Assembly (NCBI RefSeq): GCF_900091515.1
Contig: NZ_LT607410.1
Location: forward strand, 3,844,001 to 3,908,000
Length of the DNA: 64,000 bases
From: Micromonospora purpureochromogenes
GTDB lineage: Bacteria > Actinomycetota > Actinomycetes > Mycobacteriales > Micromonosporaceae
Direction: 5' to 3'
Each line of letters opens with the position of its first letter. Within the stretch, counting starts at the first letter, position 1. The notes below the pieces were generated by a model. It had not been told where the DNA came from. It saw only the letters and a list, made by a program, of their open reading frames with translations, and ran no database searches. Positions 19,394 through 27,902 of the stretch are shown here, piece by piece. Position numbers and translations under genes: made by a program.

Positions 19394-19594
19394 TCAGGCG
19401 ACGAGAGCGTGGCGGGCGGGCCCGCGGTGCGGGGCGATGGTGCTGCCGTCGGGGAGCAGTTCGCCGGTGTCCTCGAAGACGATGACACCGTTGCAGAGCA
19501 GGCTCCAGCCCTGCTCACGGAAGCAGGCGATGACGCGGGCGGCTTCGCGGTCGGTCGCCTCAGCGGAGGGGCAGGTGGGTTGGTGCTGGCACAT
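19394..19594 (-). CDS. DUF5999 small cysteine-rich protein
   Basis: A 66-residue protein beginning MCQHQPTCPS and containing QGWSLLCNGVIVFEDTGELLPDG, the signature of the actinobacterial DUF5999 family. Three cysteines and two histidines suggest metal binding or redox, but this is unproven. ATG at 19594 was chosen because GGAGAA lies just upstream and the family begins there; the frame runs open to 19627. It is divergent from pabB, with about 120 bases between the starts. Confidence 0.85.
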   Translation of the reverse strand: MCQHQPTCPSAEATDREAARVIACFREQGWSLLCNGVIVFEDTGELLPDGSTIAPHRGPARHALVA

Positions 19595-19717
19595 CGGGTT
19601 CTCCGGACTGTGGGGGCACTGTGTCATGGTTCACATGACCAGTGACGCACAGTACCAAGGTGGAGCGCGCGGAATCGAGCAGGCATCCGTCATGTTCGCC
19701 GGAAATCCACTGAACGG

Positions 19718-20917
19718 ATGAGGAAGAATGGGCCGACCGGTGTGGAAACGCTCCCACTACCGCTGATCGACGTACCCGGCGCGCCGCCGTCGTGCCGCGG
19801 CCTGCTCGTGGAGCGCGCCCGGTACGAGTGGCGCCCCGCCGACGGCGGCGACCCGGCCACGCTGGCCGAGCAGTTCCTCGCCGCGCACGGGCTCGACCTG
19901 ACCGACCTGGCCCGGCCCGCCACCCACCAGCCGACCGGCGTCTGCGGCGCCGCCCTGTACGTCTCCGCCGCCGCCGGCGCCCGCATGATCGGCGCTGCAC
20001 CCGGCGCGGCCACCCCGGCGCCGGCCCTGCCGGAGCTCGCCGTGGTCGTTTACGGTCACCACCCGTCCCCGGCCACACCGCCACGCGCGGCACGGCCCGG
20101 TCCCGGCTGGTGGCTGGGCGACTGGCGGGAGAGCTGGACCCCCCGGCAGCACGCCGGCGCCGTCACCGCGGTCCGCGCCGCCATCGCCCGCGGCGACGTG
20201 TACCAGGTCAACGTCGTCGGGCACGCCGCCGCCCGCTACCTCGGCGACCCGCGACCGGCGCTGTCCCGGCTCGGCGCACTGCCCGGCGCCCGCTACGGCG
20301 GCACCCTGCACGGCGACGGCTGGGCGATCGGCTGCGCCTCCCCGGAGACCCTGGTCGAGGTGACCGACGGCCGGGTGATCACCCGACCGATCAAGGGCAC
20401 CCGCCCGGCCACCGCCGCCGGGCGCCGCGACCTGCTCGCCTCGGCCAAGGAACGCGCCGAGCACGTGATGATCGTCGACCTGGAACGCAACGACCTGGCC
20501 CGGGTGGCGCGCACCGGCTCGGTACGGGTGGACGAGCTGTTCGCGGTGCGCCGCTGGTGCGACCTGTGGCAGGCCGAGTCGACCGTGTCCGCGGCGGTGG
20601 CCGACGGGCTGGGCCTGGCCGACCTGCTGCGCGCGACCTGCCCCGGCGGGTCGGTCACCGGCGCCCCGAAGCTCGCCGCCCTGGCCCGGATCGCCGCCCT
20701 GGAACCCGTCGGGCGCGGCGCCAGCATGGGGGCGCTCGGCTGGGTCGGCCCGGGCCGCCTCGACCTGGGCCTGACCATCCGCACCGTGGCCGCCGACGCC
20801 GACCGGCTGCACGTCTGGGCCGGCGGGGGCATCACCTGGGACAGCGACCCGGACGCCGAGGTCGCCGAGGCGGCGGCCAAGGCCGCCCCGGTACGCGCCC
20901 TGCTCGCCACCGGCTGA
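19718..20917 (+). CDS. pabB: Aminodeoxychorismate synthase component I (PabB-like)
   Basis: A 399-residue chorismate-binding enzyme. The catalytic region shows PIKGTRPAT, then AKERAEHVMIVDLERNDLAR, then CPGGSVTGAPKLAAL. It turns chorismate and ammonia into 4-amino-4-deoxychorismate for folate, or for p-aminobenzoate-derived natural products. The N-terminal 110 residues are poorly conserved, and the protein is shorter than full anthranilate synthases. No glutamine amidotransferase partner (PabA) or lyase (PabC) is adjacent, so it must act with subunits encoded elsewhere. The start is uncertain between ATG 19718 and GTG 19742. Confidence 0.85.
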   Translation: MRKNGPTGVETLPLPLIDVPGAPPSCRGLLVERARYEWRPADGGDPATLAEQFLAAHGLDLTDLARPATHQPTGVCGAALYVSAAAGARMIGAAPGAATPAPALPELAVVVYGHHPSPATPPRAARPGPGWWLGDWRESWTPRQHAGAVTAVRAAIARGDVYQVNVVGHAAARYLGDPRPALSRLGALPGARYGGTLHGDGWAIGCASPETLVEVTDGRVITRPIKGTRPATAAGRRDLLASAKERAEHVMIVDLERNDLARVARTGSVRVDELFAVRRWCDLWQAESTVSAAVADGLGLADLLRATCPGGSVTGAPKLAALARIAALEPVGRGASMGALGWVGPGRLDLGLTIRTVAADADRLHVWAGGGITWDSDPDAEVAEAAAKAAPVRALLATG

Positions 20918-20976
20918 CCTCACTCGGCTCGCGCGCACAGACAGGGCTGCTGTCGCCGTCCGAGGAGGCATTCCGC

Positions 20977-21057
20977 ACGCTGTAGAGCTGATGACGTAAG
21001 CGACTCACGCCGATGTCCCGACCAGCTGATCCGTTGGCGTCATCAGCTCTACAGCGT
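20977..21057. repeat. Perfect 20-bp inverted repeat with a 41-base spacer
   Basis: The left arm ACGCTGTAGAGCTGATGACG (20977-20996) and the right arm (21038-21057) are perfect reverse complements, separated by 41 bases. The element lies in the 301-base gap between the converging pabB and ABC permease genes, which otherwise holds no gene I can support. It has no T run, and its AT content is higher than its neighbours. It may be a palindromic mobile repeat or a long terminator hairpin. Confidence 0.75.
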
Positions 21058-21218
21058 CCCGCACGGCCCCTCGACCTCGCGGGCGGCGGCGAGCGCGATC
21101 CGTCGCGGCAGCGGGTCCACGACCACGCCGGGGTCCGCGGCAGGAACGGCAGGCTGACCGCCACCGGGCCGTCCGGCGTACCCAGGGTCGGGGCGGTCGG
21201 TCCCGGTCACGACGGCGC

Positions 21219-22031
21219 TCATCTGCTCAGGTTCCGGTAGCGGTGCACGGCCAGCGGTGCGCAGACGGCGATCAGCAGCAGCGGCCAGGCGGCCGCCAGG
21301 GCGACGGCGTGCTGCGCGGCGAAGGACTCGCCGCCCCAGCCGGGGTTGCCGAACAGCTCCCGGCAGGCCGCCGCGGTGGCCGACAGCGGGTTCCACCGGG
21401 CGACGGCGGCCAGCCAGCCGGGCATGGTGTCCGGGGCGACGAAGACGTTGGAGGCGAAGCCCAGCGGCCAGACCAGGATCTGCAGTACCGCCACCGACTC
21501 CGGTGCGCGCAGCAGCAGCGCCAGGTGGATGCCGAGGACGATCATCGCGGCGCGCAGCAGCAGCAGGAGTCCGACGGCGGCGACGGCCCGGCCGGCGCCG
21601 AGGTGCCACTGCCAGCCGACCAGCGCGCCACAGCCGAGCATGACGGCCAGCGCGACGACGGCGTGCAGCAGGTCGGCGACGGCCCGCCCGGTGACCACCG
21701 CCGAGCGGGCCATCGGCAGTGAGCGGAACCGGTCGGTGACGCCGCGGGCGGCATCGGTGGCCACCGCCGTGTAGGTGCTCTCCACCCCGAAGAGCATGGT
21801 CATGGCGAACATGCCGGGCAGCAGGAACTCCTTGTAGTCCCCGCCGCCGGGCACCGCCATCGCCCCGCCGAGCAGGTAGCCGAACATCAGCACCAGCAGC
21901 ACGGGGAAGAGCAGGGCGACGATCACCGGGGCGGGTTGCCGCGTCCAGTGGGCCAGGGCCCGCCCGGTCAGGGTGGCCGCGTCGGTGACCGCCCAGCGGG
22001 CCCGCCGCAGCGCCAGGGTCGGCGTGCTCAC
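21219..22031 (-). CDS. ABC-2 type exporter permease (DrrB-like)
   Basis: A 270-residue membrane protein with about six helices of the ABC-2 type. The central segment MFAMTMLFGVESTYTAVATD and then ARGVTDRFRSLPMARSAVV are typical of DrrB-like drug-efflux permeases. GTG at 22031 overlaps the stop of the ATPase gene (GTGA), so the two are translationally coupled. With the ATPase it forms a complete exporter, likely for an amphiphilic drug or lipid. It is under the divergent TetR gene. Confidence 0.9.
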   Translation of the reverse strand: MSTPTLALRRARWAVTDAATLTGRALAHWTRQPAPVIVALLFPVLLVLMFGYLLGGAMAVPGGGDYKEFLLPGMFAMTMLFGVESTYTAVATDAARGVTDRFRSLPMARSAVVTGRAVADLLHAVVALAVMLGCGALVGWQWHLGAGRAVAAVGLLLLLRAAMIVLGIHLALLLRAPESVAVLQILVWPLGFASNVFVAPDTMPGWLAAVARWNPLSATAAACRELFGNPGWGGESFAAQHAVALAAAWPLLLIAVCAPLAVHRYRNLSR

Positions 22032-22987
22032 GCGCTCACCTCGTCCCGATCGGCGGTGAGGTGCAGGAACACCTCGTCGAGGGTGGGTCGGCGCACGGCC
22101 ACGTCGGCGGCCTCCAGCCGTGCGTCGGCCAGGGCGCGCAGCACGGCCGCGAGGGTGCCCACCCGGTCGGTGGTGGTGACGCTGACCCGCAGCTCGTCCG
22201 GGGCGACGCGCGGTGCGGTGGCGGCGGCCGCGCCGATGACCTCGGCGGCGCGGGCCAGCTCGCCGGAATGGTGCAGCACCACGTCGACCCGGTCGCCACC
22301 GAGGTCGGACTTGAGTTCGTCGGGGCTGCCGGCGGCGATGATGCGGCCGTGGTCGACGACCCTGATCGTGTCGGCCAACTGGTCGGCCTCCTCCAGGTAC
22401 TGGGTGGTGAGCAGGACGGTGGTGCCGGCGGCGACGAGCCCGCGGACGGCGTCGCGGACGTCGCCGCGGGCGCGCGGGTCGAGGCCGGTGGTGGGTTCGT
22501 CGAGGAACAGCACGGGCGGGTCGAGGATCAGCGCGGCGGCCAGGTCCAGCCGGCGGCGCATCCCCCCGGAGTACGCCCCGACCGGCTTGTGACCGGCGTC
22601 GGCGAGGCCGAAGCGGGCCAGCAGCTCGTCGGCGCGGGCGCGGGCCCGGGCGGGGGAGAGGTGGTGCAGCCGGCCGAAGAGCACCAGGTTCTGCCGGCCG
22701 CCGAGCACCTCGTCGACGGCGGTCTGCTGGCCGACCAGCCCGATGTGGGCGCGGACCCGGTCGGCGTGCCGGCGCACGTCGTGGCCGGCCACCCGGGCGG
22801 TGCCGGCGTCGGGGCGCAGCAGGGTGGTCAGGATCCGCACCAGGGTGGTCTTGCCGGCGCCGTTGGGCCCGAGGACCGCGCAGACCGTGCCGCCGGCCAC
22901 GTCTAGGTCGACCCCGGCGAGGGCCTCGGTGTCGCCGTAGCGTTTGCGGAGTCCTTCGACCTCGATGGCCGGTTCGTCGCGTCGCAT
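22028..22987 (-). CDS. ABC exporter ATP-binding protein (DrrA-like)
   Basis: A 319-residue ATPase. It has Walker A GPNGAGKTT, Q loop GQQ, signature YSGGMRRRLDLA, Walker B VLFLDEPTTGLD and the switch histidine in LLTTQYLEEAD. The C-terminal 90 residues are the extra domain found in DrrA-type drug ATPases. ATG at 22987 was chosen; GTG 22993 and a long upstream open frame have weaker support. It pairs with the permease at 21219 and diverges from the TetR gene, with a clear operator in between. Confidence 0.93.
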   Translation of the reverse strand: MRRDEPAIEVEGLRKRYGDTEALAGVDLDVAGGTVCAVLGPNGAGKTTLVRILTTLLRPDAGTARVAGHDVRRHADRVRAHIGLVGQQTAVDEVLGGRQNLVLFGRLHHLSPARARARADELLARFGLADAGHKPVGAYSGGMRRRLDLAAALILDPPVLFLDEPTTGLDPRARGDVRDAVRGLVAAGTTVLLTTQYLEEADQLADTIRVVDHGRIIAAGSPDELKSDLGGDRVDVVLHHSGELARAAEVIGAAAATAPRVAPDELRVSVTTTDRVGTLAAVLRALADARLEAADVAVRRPTLDEVFLHLTADRDEVSA

Positions 22988-23016
22988 GGGCACGCCCCTC
23001 TCCCCGTTGCCGTGCG

Positions 23017-23041
23017 CCGTACCGTACACCATACGGTACGG
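23017..23041. promoter_or_regulatory. Operator palindrome between the ABC exporter and tetR
   Basis: CCGTACCGTA (23017-23026), spacer CACCA, TACGGTACGG (23032-23041): a perfect 10-5-10 dyad. It stands 30 bases from the ATPase start and 20 bases before the TetR start, the standard place for an autoregulated divergent operator. Confidence 0.85.
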
Positions 23042-23060
23042 GGGTCGGTAGGGTGGCGGC

Positions 23061-23816
23061 ATGAGCGTCGAGTACAGCGGCACCGGGGACCCCGCGCGCA
23101 GCCTCGCCCTGCTCTGGCGCACCAGCGAGAAGGCCAGCCGCCGGGGCGGCGACCTGAGCGTGGACCGGATCGTGCGGGCCGCCATCGAGGTGGCCGACAC
23201 CGAGGGACTGGCCGCGCTGTCCATGCGCCGGGTCGCCGAACGCCTGGGCGTCGGCACCATGTCGCTCTACACCCACGTGCCCGGCAAGGGCGAACTGCTC
23301 GACGTCATGCTCGACACCGTCTACGGCGAGACCGCCCGCCCCGCCGAGGTCCCCGGCGGCTGGCGCGGCCGGCTGGAGCAGATCGCCCGGGAGAACTGGG
23401 CGCTCTACCTGCGCCACCCCTGGCTGCTGCAGGTCGCCACCACCCGCCCACCCCTGGGCCCCAACGTCACCGCCAAGTACGAGTACGAACTGCGCGCGGT
23501 CGAGGGCATCGGACTGACCGACCTGGAGATGGACGCCGTGGTCACCCTCGTCGACGGGTACGTCCACGGCGCGGTGCGCGGCGCGGTGGAGGCCGCCCAG
23601 GCGGCGCAGCGCACCGGCATGACCGACGAGCAGTGGTGGCGGGCGCACGCGCCGTACCTGGAGAAGGTGATGGACCCGCAGCGGTTCCCCACCGCCGCCC
23701 GGGTGGGCACCGCCGCCGGGCAGGAGTACCAGGCGGCTGGCGACCCCGTCCGGGCCTTCGAGTTCGGCCTGGCGCGCATCCTCGACGGCGTCGCCGTCCT
23801 GGTCGGCGAGCGCTGA
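23061..23816 (+). CDS. TetR-family regulator of the ABC exporter
   Basis: A 251-residue protein. The TetR helix-turn-helix lies at about residues 32-78 (IVRAAIEVADTEGLAALSM, then RRVAERLGVGTMSLYTHV). The C-terminal domain resembles that of tetracycline-repressor type regulators (TetR_C_1). An N-terminal extension of about 30 residues precedes the DNA-binding domain. It is divergent from the DrrA/DrrB-like exporter with a 25-bp palindrome in the gap, so it most likely represses the exporter until its drug ligand is bound. Confidence 0.92.
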   Translation: MSVEYSGTGDPARSLALLWRTSEKASRRGGDLSVDRIVRAAIEVADTEGLAALSMRRVAERLGVGTMSLYTHVPGKGELLDVMLDTVYGETARPAEVPGGWRGRLEQIARENWALYLRHPWLLQVATTRPPLGPNVTAKYEYELRAVEGIGLTDLEMDAVVTLVDGYVHGAVRGAVEAAQAAQRTGMTDEQWWRAHAPYLEKVMDPQRFPTAARVGTAAGQEYQAAGDPVRAFEFGLARILDGVAVLVGER

Positions 23817-23863
23817 CCGGGGTGCGCCACCGCCGGCCGTGACGCACGGATAGCCTTTCCGGC

Positions 23864-24373
23864 ATGACCGTACGCCCCATCAGGATCATCGGTGATCCCG
23901 TCCTGCGCACCGCCTGCGAGCCGGTGACCAGCTTCGACGCCGAGTTGCAGCACCTGGTCGACGACCTGATGGACACCCTGCTGGGCGCGCCCGGCCGGGC
24001 CGGCGTGGCCGCGCCGCAGATCGGCGTGAGCGCCCAGGTGTTCGTCTACGACGCCGACGGCCACCGCGGACACATGATCAACCCGCGCATCGAGCTGTCC
24101 GACGAGACGCAGGACGACGACGAGGGCTGCCTGTCCATCCCCGGGCTGTACTTCCCGACCCGGCGGGCGATGCACGCCACCGTGCACGGCTTCGACCGGC
24201 ATGGCGAGCCGCTGACCATCTCCGGCAGCGGCTTCCTGGCCCGCGCGTTGCAGCACGAGACCGACCACCTGCGCGGACGCCTCTACGTCGACACCCTGTC
24301 CGGCGACGTCCGGCGCCGGGCGCTGCGGGAGATCCGCGCCGGCCGGTTCGACTCGCCCAGCCGGCACCGCTGA
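23864..24373 (+). CDS. def: Peptide deformylase
   Basis: A 169-residue enzyme that removes the formyl group from nascent proteins. All three motifs are present: GVAAPQIG, EGCLS (the metal cysteine) and QHETDHLRG (HExxH, the two metal histidines and catalytic glutamate). It has the usual length. It lies 47 bases behind the TetR gene and may partly share its message. The fmt gene is not adjacent, so this may be one of several deformylases, as is common in actinomycetes. A strong hairpin terminator follows the stop. Confidence 0.96.
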   Translation: MTVRPIRIIGDPVLRTACEPVTSFDAELQHLVDDLMDTLLGAPGRAGVAAPQIGVSAQVFVYDADGHRGHMINPRIELSDETQDDDEGCLSIPGLYFPTRRAMHATVHGFDRHGEPLTISGSGFLARALQHETDHLRGRLYVDTLSGDVRRRALREIRAGRFDSPSRHR

Positions 24374-24377
24374 CGAC

Positions 24378-24404
24378 GCGGGGGCGGCCGACGGCCGCCC
24401 CCGC
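24378..24404. terminator. Bidirectional hairpin terminator between def and the VWA gene
   Basis: A perfect 12-bp stem (GCGGGGGCGGCC with GGCCGCCCCCGC) around the three-base loop GAC. It begins 4 bases after the def stop and 17 bases from the stop of the converging VWA gene, so it can serve both. Confidence 0.8.
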
Positions 24405-24421
24405 ACCCGATCAGCCGCGGG

Positions 24422-25996
24422 TCACTTCGGCGGCGGGGCCACGAGGCAGATCGCCGTGGAGCTGTTGCCGACGTTGTCCACGCCGGTGATCACCGCGTCG
24501 CCGCGCAGCGTCACCTTGTACTCGATGTCGCCGGTGCCGTCCTTGACCTTGGACTGGGCACCCGGCGCCTGCACCAGCTTGATCTTGGTGCCGGCGGGGA
24601 ACGGACCGAACTTGACCGTCGGGTCGGCGCTGTCACCGATGTAGACGTCCACCGCCGTGTCGACGATGTCGGTCGAGGTGAGCTGGTAGAACCCGTCCGG
24701 GTTGTACGAGCCGGGGGTGTTGTCCCCGCTCGGGTTGTTCGTCGGCACGCACGCCGTGGCCGGCGCGGTGGTGTCGACCACCCGCATCGTCGCGGTGTCG
24801 CTGCCGGTGTTGCCGGCCGCGTCGGTGGCGGTGCAGGTCACCGTGGTGGCGCCGAGCGGGAAGGTGCTGCCCGACGGCGGCACGCAGGTCGGCGTGAGCG
24901 GCCCGTCGACGTTGTCGGTCGCCGAGGCCGGGTAGGTGATGACCGCGCCGGCGGGGCTGGTCGCCTCGACGGTCCGGTCGTCCACGACCACCACCGGCGG
25001 GGTGACGTCGTTGACCGTGACGCTGATCTGCTCGACGAACGCCGGCCCACCGGAGAGCCCGTTGAGCAGGAAGTCCACCGTGCAGTGCAGGGTGGCGCCC
25101 TGCGGGGCGTCCCCGGCCACCGCGATGGTCTCGGCGAACGGCACGTTCGTGCCGCTCTGCTGGGTACGCGAGGCCGCGTCGAAGGTGACGGTCAGCCCCG
25201 GGTCGCAGGACGTCACCGTCGGGGTGACGGTGACGTCGAGGTCCCGCAGCCCGCTGAGGATGGCATCGGTGACGGTCTCGGGGGCACTGCCGACCAGCTG
25301 GCCGCCGGTCGCGGCGACCACCGCGCTGGCCTGCCCGGTGACGTCCAGGCCACCACCGCCGCCACTGACGCTGACCGCCAGCACCTTCGCCTCGTCGGCC
25401 TGCAGGGCCGCGGTGGCCTGCGCCAGGGTGTGCCCGGCGCTCGGGTCGTGGCTGGGGGCGTCGCCGACGAGCACCACGATCCGGCTGCTACCGGAGCGGT
25501 AGGCGATCCCGCCGTCGGAAACCTGGAACAGCCCGTTCACCCACGCCTCGGGGGTGTCCCCGCCGCCGCCGGCCGACAGCCCGTTGACCGCGTTCTGCAG
25601 CGCGGTCGCGTCGTCGGTGAGGTTCTGCCGGACCTGGAACAGCTCCGCGCCGTCGCTCTCGTCCCGATAGGAGGCCACCGCGAACTGCGCGCTCGGCTGC
25701 ACCGACCGCACGTTGTTGATGACCTGCTGCAGGTTGGCCTGCACGTCACCGATGACGGTGCCCATGCTGCCGGTCGTGTCGACCAGCAGGACCACATCCG
25801 GCTTCGGCGGGATCGGCGGGGTGGCGACCACCTTGGCGATGTCGATGCTCGTGCCCGGGTCGGCGTCGCGGTCCACGACGGCCGGGTCGACGCCCGGCGC
25901 CGCGAGCGCCGGCGCGCCCGCGGCGGTCACCAGGGCCGCCACGGCGGCGGTGAGGACCGCCAACCGACTTCGACCCCGTACTGATGTCACTGCCAT
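24422..25996 (-). CDS. Secreted protein with von Willebrand A and HYR domains
   Basis: A 524-residue exported protein. A signal peptide (RSRLAVLTAAVAALVTAAG, cleavage near APALAA) is followed by a VWA domain with the metal-site start VLLVDTTGSMG (about residues 68-250). A beta-rich middle region and an HYR domain follow (DVTPPVVVVDDRTVEA onward), which contains the paired cysteines typical of that repeat. The C-terminus is another extracellular segment with two cysteines. It probably acts in adhesion or protein binding outside the cell. ATG at 25996 has the strong site AAAGGAG 6 bases upstream. No sortase signal is seen. Confidence 0.88.
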   Translation of the reverse strand: MAVTSVRGRSRLAVLTAAVAALVTAAGAPALAAPGVDPAVVDRDADPGTSIDIAKVVATPPIPPKPDVVLLVDTTGSMGTVIGDVQANLQQVINNVRSVQPSAQFAVASYRDESDGAELFQVRQNLTDDATALQNAVNGLSAGGGGDTPEAWVNGLFQVSDGGIAYRSGSSRIVVLVGDAPSHDPSAGHTLAQATAALQADEAKVLAVSVSGGGGGLDVTGQASAVVAATGGQLVGSAPETVTDAILSGLRDLDVTVTPTVTSCDPGLTVTFDAASRTQQSGTNVPFAETIAVAGDAPQGATLHCTVDFLLNGLSGGPAFVEQISVTVNDVTPPVVVVDDRTVEATSPAGAVITYPASATDNVDGPLTPTCVPPSGSTFPLGATTVTCTATDAAGNTGSDTATMRVVDTTAPATACVPTNNPSGDNTPGSYNPDGFYQLTSTDIVDTAVDVYIGDSADPTVKFGPFPAGTKIKLVQAPGAQSKVKDGTGDIEYKVTLRGDAVITGVDNVGNSSTAICLVAPPPK

Positions 25997-26090
25997 CTGT
26001 GCTCCTTTGGCTCCGCCGCGTCACGACGCGGCCTCTGCCAGGAGACGCTAGGGGCCCGAAGGGCACCCGCCCGTCCGACACAGGTCCAGC

Positions 26091-26906
26091 TCAGGGTCGG
26101 GTTGCTGACCCAGCGTGGCGGCTGGACATGCTGTCGGTCACCGCGGTCAGCATGTACTCGCCGTAGTCGGCGACCCGGCTGAAGCCGAGCCGTCGGTAGA
26201 GCCGCACGGCGGCGACGTTGTCGGCCTTGACGTTCAGGGTGACGTGGTCGACGTGGGCGCGCAGCCGCCCGCACAGCGCGGCCACCACGGCGGCGGCCAG
26301 GCCCTGCCCGCGTACCCGGGGATGGGTGGTGACGTTGCCCAGCGCGGCCACCCGGTAGGTGGGCGACCAGACGTGCACCCCCGCCACCGCCACCAGCTCA
26401 CCCGCCTGCCGGATCCCCACGTACTGGCCGGTGGCGAGCATCCGCGGATCGAACCAGTTGCCCGGATACGCCACCGTGTAGAGCGCGCGCAGGGCCGGCA
26501 GGTCGGCCTCCCCGAGCACCTCACCCGCGGGGGTGACCGTGGCCAGCCGGGCCGGGTCGGTCAGCGCCATCCGCAGGTGCGCCCCGGCCGGATCGAAGGC
26601 GAACCAGCCGCCCAGCACCTCCGCCAGGCCGGGGGACAGGTGCGCGTACAGGCGGGCGGGCAGCATCGGCGCCAGGTCGGCCAGCAGCGCCGCCAGCTCC
26701 GGCAGGCCGTCGGGCCCGGCGAAGGCGAGCAGCACCGGCGGTGTCACCCCGTGGTAGAGCAGCGCCACCTGGTCGCCACGACGGAACCACGACGTGTACG
26801 GCCAGAAGAAGTCGTCCAGGTCGCCCAGCTGGTAGGCGTGCAGCACCGGATCGCGGCGCAGCAGCGCCGCCAGGGCGTCGCGGTCGTGTTCGGCACGTAC
26901 CGACAT
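26091..26906 (-). CDS. GNAT acetyltransferase with DUF4081-like N-terminus
   Basis: A 271-residue protein. The N-terminal half (LLRRDPVLHAYQLGDLDDFFWP) is the DUF4081-like region. The C-terminal half is a GNAT domain with the acetyl-CoA loop RVRGQGLAAAVVAAL and the late VRLYRRLGFSRV. The substrate is unknown. ATG at 26906 was chosen over GTG 26918 because the GGGAGG site sits 11 bases before ATG but overlaps GTG. It is read in the same direction as the TSUP permease, 18 bases behind it, so they may form a pair. Confidence 0.87.
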   Translation of the reverse strand: MSVRAEHDRDALAALLRRDPVLHAYQLGDLDDFFWPYTSWFRRGDQVALLYHGVTPPVLLAFAGPDGLPELAALLADLAPMLPARLYAHLSPGLAEVLGGWFAFDPAGAHLRMALTDPARLATVTPAGEVLGEADLPALRALYTVAYPGNWFDPRMLATGQYVGIRQAGELVAVAGVHVWSPTYRVAALGNVTTHPRVRGQGLAAAVVAALCGRLRAHVDHVTLNVKADNVAAVRLYRRLGFSRVADYGEYMLTAVTDSMSSRHAGSATRP

Positions 26907-26924
26907 CGGGTCAGCCACCTCCCG

Positions 26925-27707
26925 TCACGGCGCCCAACTCGCCCGCCACTGGTCGTAGCCGAGCTTCGCCACCAGCGCAAACACCACCACCAGCAGCACG
27001 ATCCGCACGAACCCGGCGCCCCGGCGCAACGCCATCCGCGCCCCCACCACCGCCCCGGCGACGTTGCACACCGCCATCGCCGCCCCCAGCAGCCACCACA
27101 CGTGACCGGTGGCCGCGAACACCACCAGCGCGCCCAGGTTCGTGCCCGCGTTGATGATCTTCGCCATCGCCGAACCGTGCACGAAGTCCGCGCCCACCAG
27201 CGCCGTGAACGCCACCACCAGGAACGTGCCCGTACCCGGGCCGATCAGACCGTCGTACAGGGCGATGCCCACCCCGGCCACCGCCACCGCCGCGACCACC
27301 CGCAGCCGGGTCCGCCGCGCCGGCACCGCCACCACCCCCAACCGGGGACGGAACACCACGAACAACGCCACCGACACCAGCACCGCCAGCACCACCGGCC
27401 GGTACGCCCCCGCCGGCACCACCCCCGCCAGCGCCGCCCCGACACCCGCGCAGCACACCGCCAGCCCCGCCGACGGCCCCGCCACCATCCAGTCGATCTT
27501 CGTGCGCCGGGCGTACGTCACCGCCGCCGTCGACGTACCGAAGATCGCGGCCAGCTTGTTCGTGCCCAACGCCGTCGCCACCGGCACCCCCGGCGCGGCC
27601 ACCAGCAGCGCCGGCAGCAGCAACAGACCACCACCACCGACCACCGCGTCGACCCAACCGGCCATCGCGGCCGCGGCGAGCAGGGTGGTCAGCGACAGGG
27701 GATCCAC
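26925..27707 (-). CDS. TSUP-family (TauE/SafE) anion permease
   Basis: A 260-residue membrane protein with about eight helices. It has the two internally repeated motifs of the family: GWVDAVVGGGGLLLLPALL followed by GTNKLAAIFGT in the first half, and GIALYDGLIGPGTGTF followed by AKIINAGTNLGAL in the second. Relatives move sulfite, sulfonates or other organic anions; the direction and substrate here are unknown. The start is GTG at 27707. It is followed by the DUF4081-type acetyltransferase. Confidence 0.92.
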   Translation of the reverse strand: MDPLSLTTLLAAAAMAGWVDAVVGGGGLLLLPALLVAAPGVPVATALGTNKLAAIFGTSTAAVTYARRTKIDWMVAGPSAGLAVCCAGVGAALAGVVPAGAYRPVVLAVLVSVALFVVFRPRLGVVAVPARRTRLRVVAAVAVAGVGIALYDGLIGPGTGTFLVVAFTALVGADFVHGSAMAKIINAGTNLGALVVFAATGHVWWLLGAAMAVCNVAGAVVGARMALRRGAGFVRIVLLVVVFALVAKLGYDQWRASWAP

Positions 27708-27780
27708 GGCCGGCCATTCTGCCCACCCGCCCCGACCCGCCGCGCCACCCTGTGGCCGACCTCACCGACCGGCGCCCCCC

Positions 27781-27867
27781 TCACCGACCACGCCGACGAC
27801 GCAGCCACAGCCCCGCCGAGGCCACCGCCACGAACACCAGCACCGAACAGAGCAACGCCTTGACCAT
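27781..27867 (-). CDS. Possible 28-residue membrane peptide
   Basis: A short open frame with one hydrophobic stretch (LLCSVLVFVAVASAGLWL) and a basic tail of five arginines (RRRRGR), a positive-inside single-pass layout. It stands between the TSUP permease and the EEP gene in a 195-base gap, divergent from EEP. There is no obvious ribosome binding site, which is the main argument against it; a leaderless message is possible. Confidence 0.3.
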   Translation of the reverse strand: MVKALLCSVLVFVAVASAGLWLRRRRGR

Positions 27868-27902
27868 CGGGCAACTGTGCCACGGCGACGTAGGGTGCAG
27901 GA

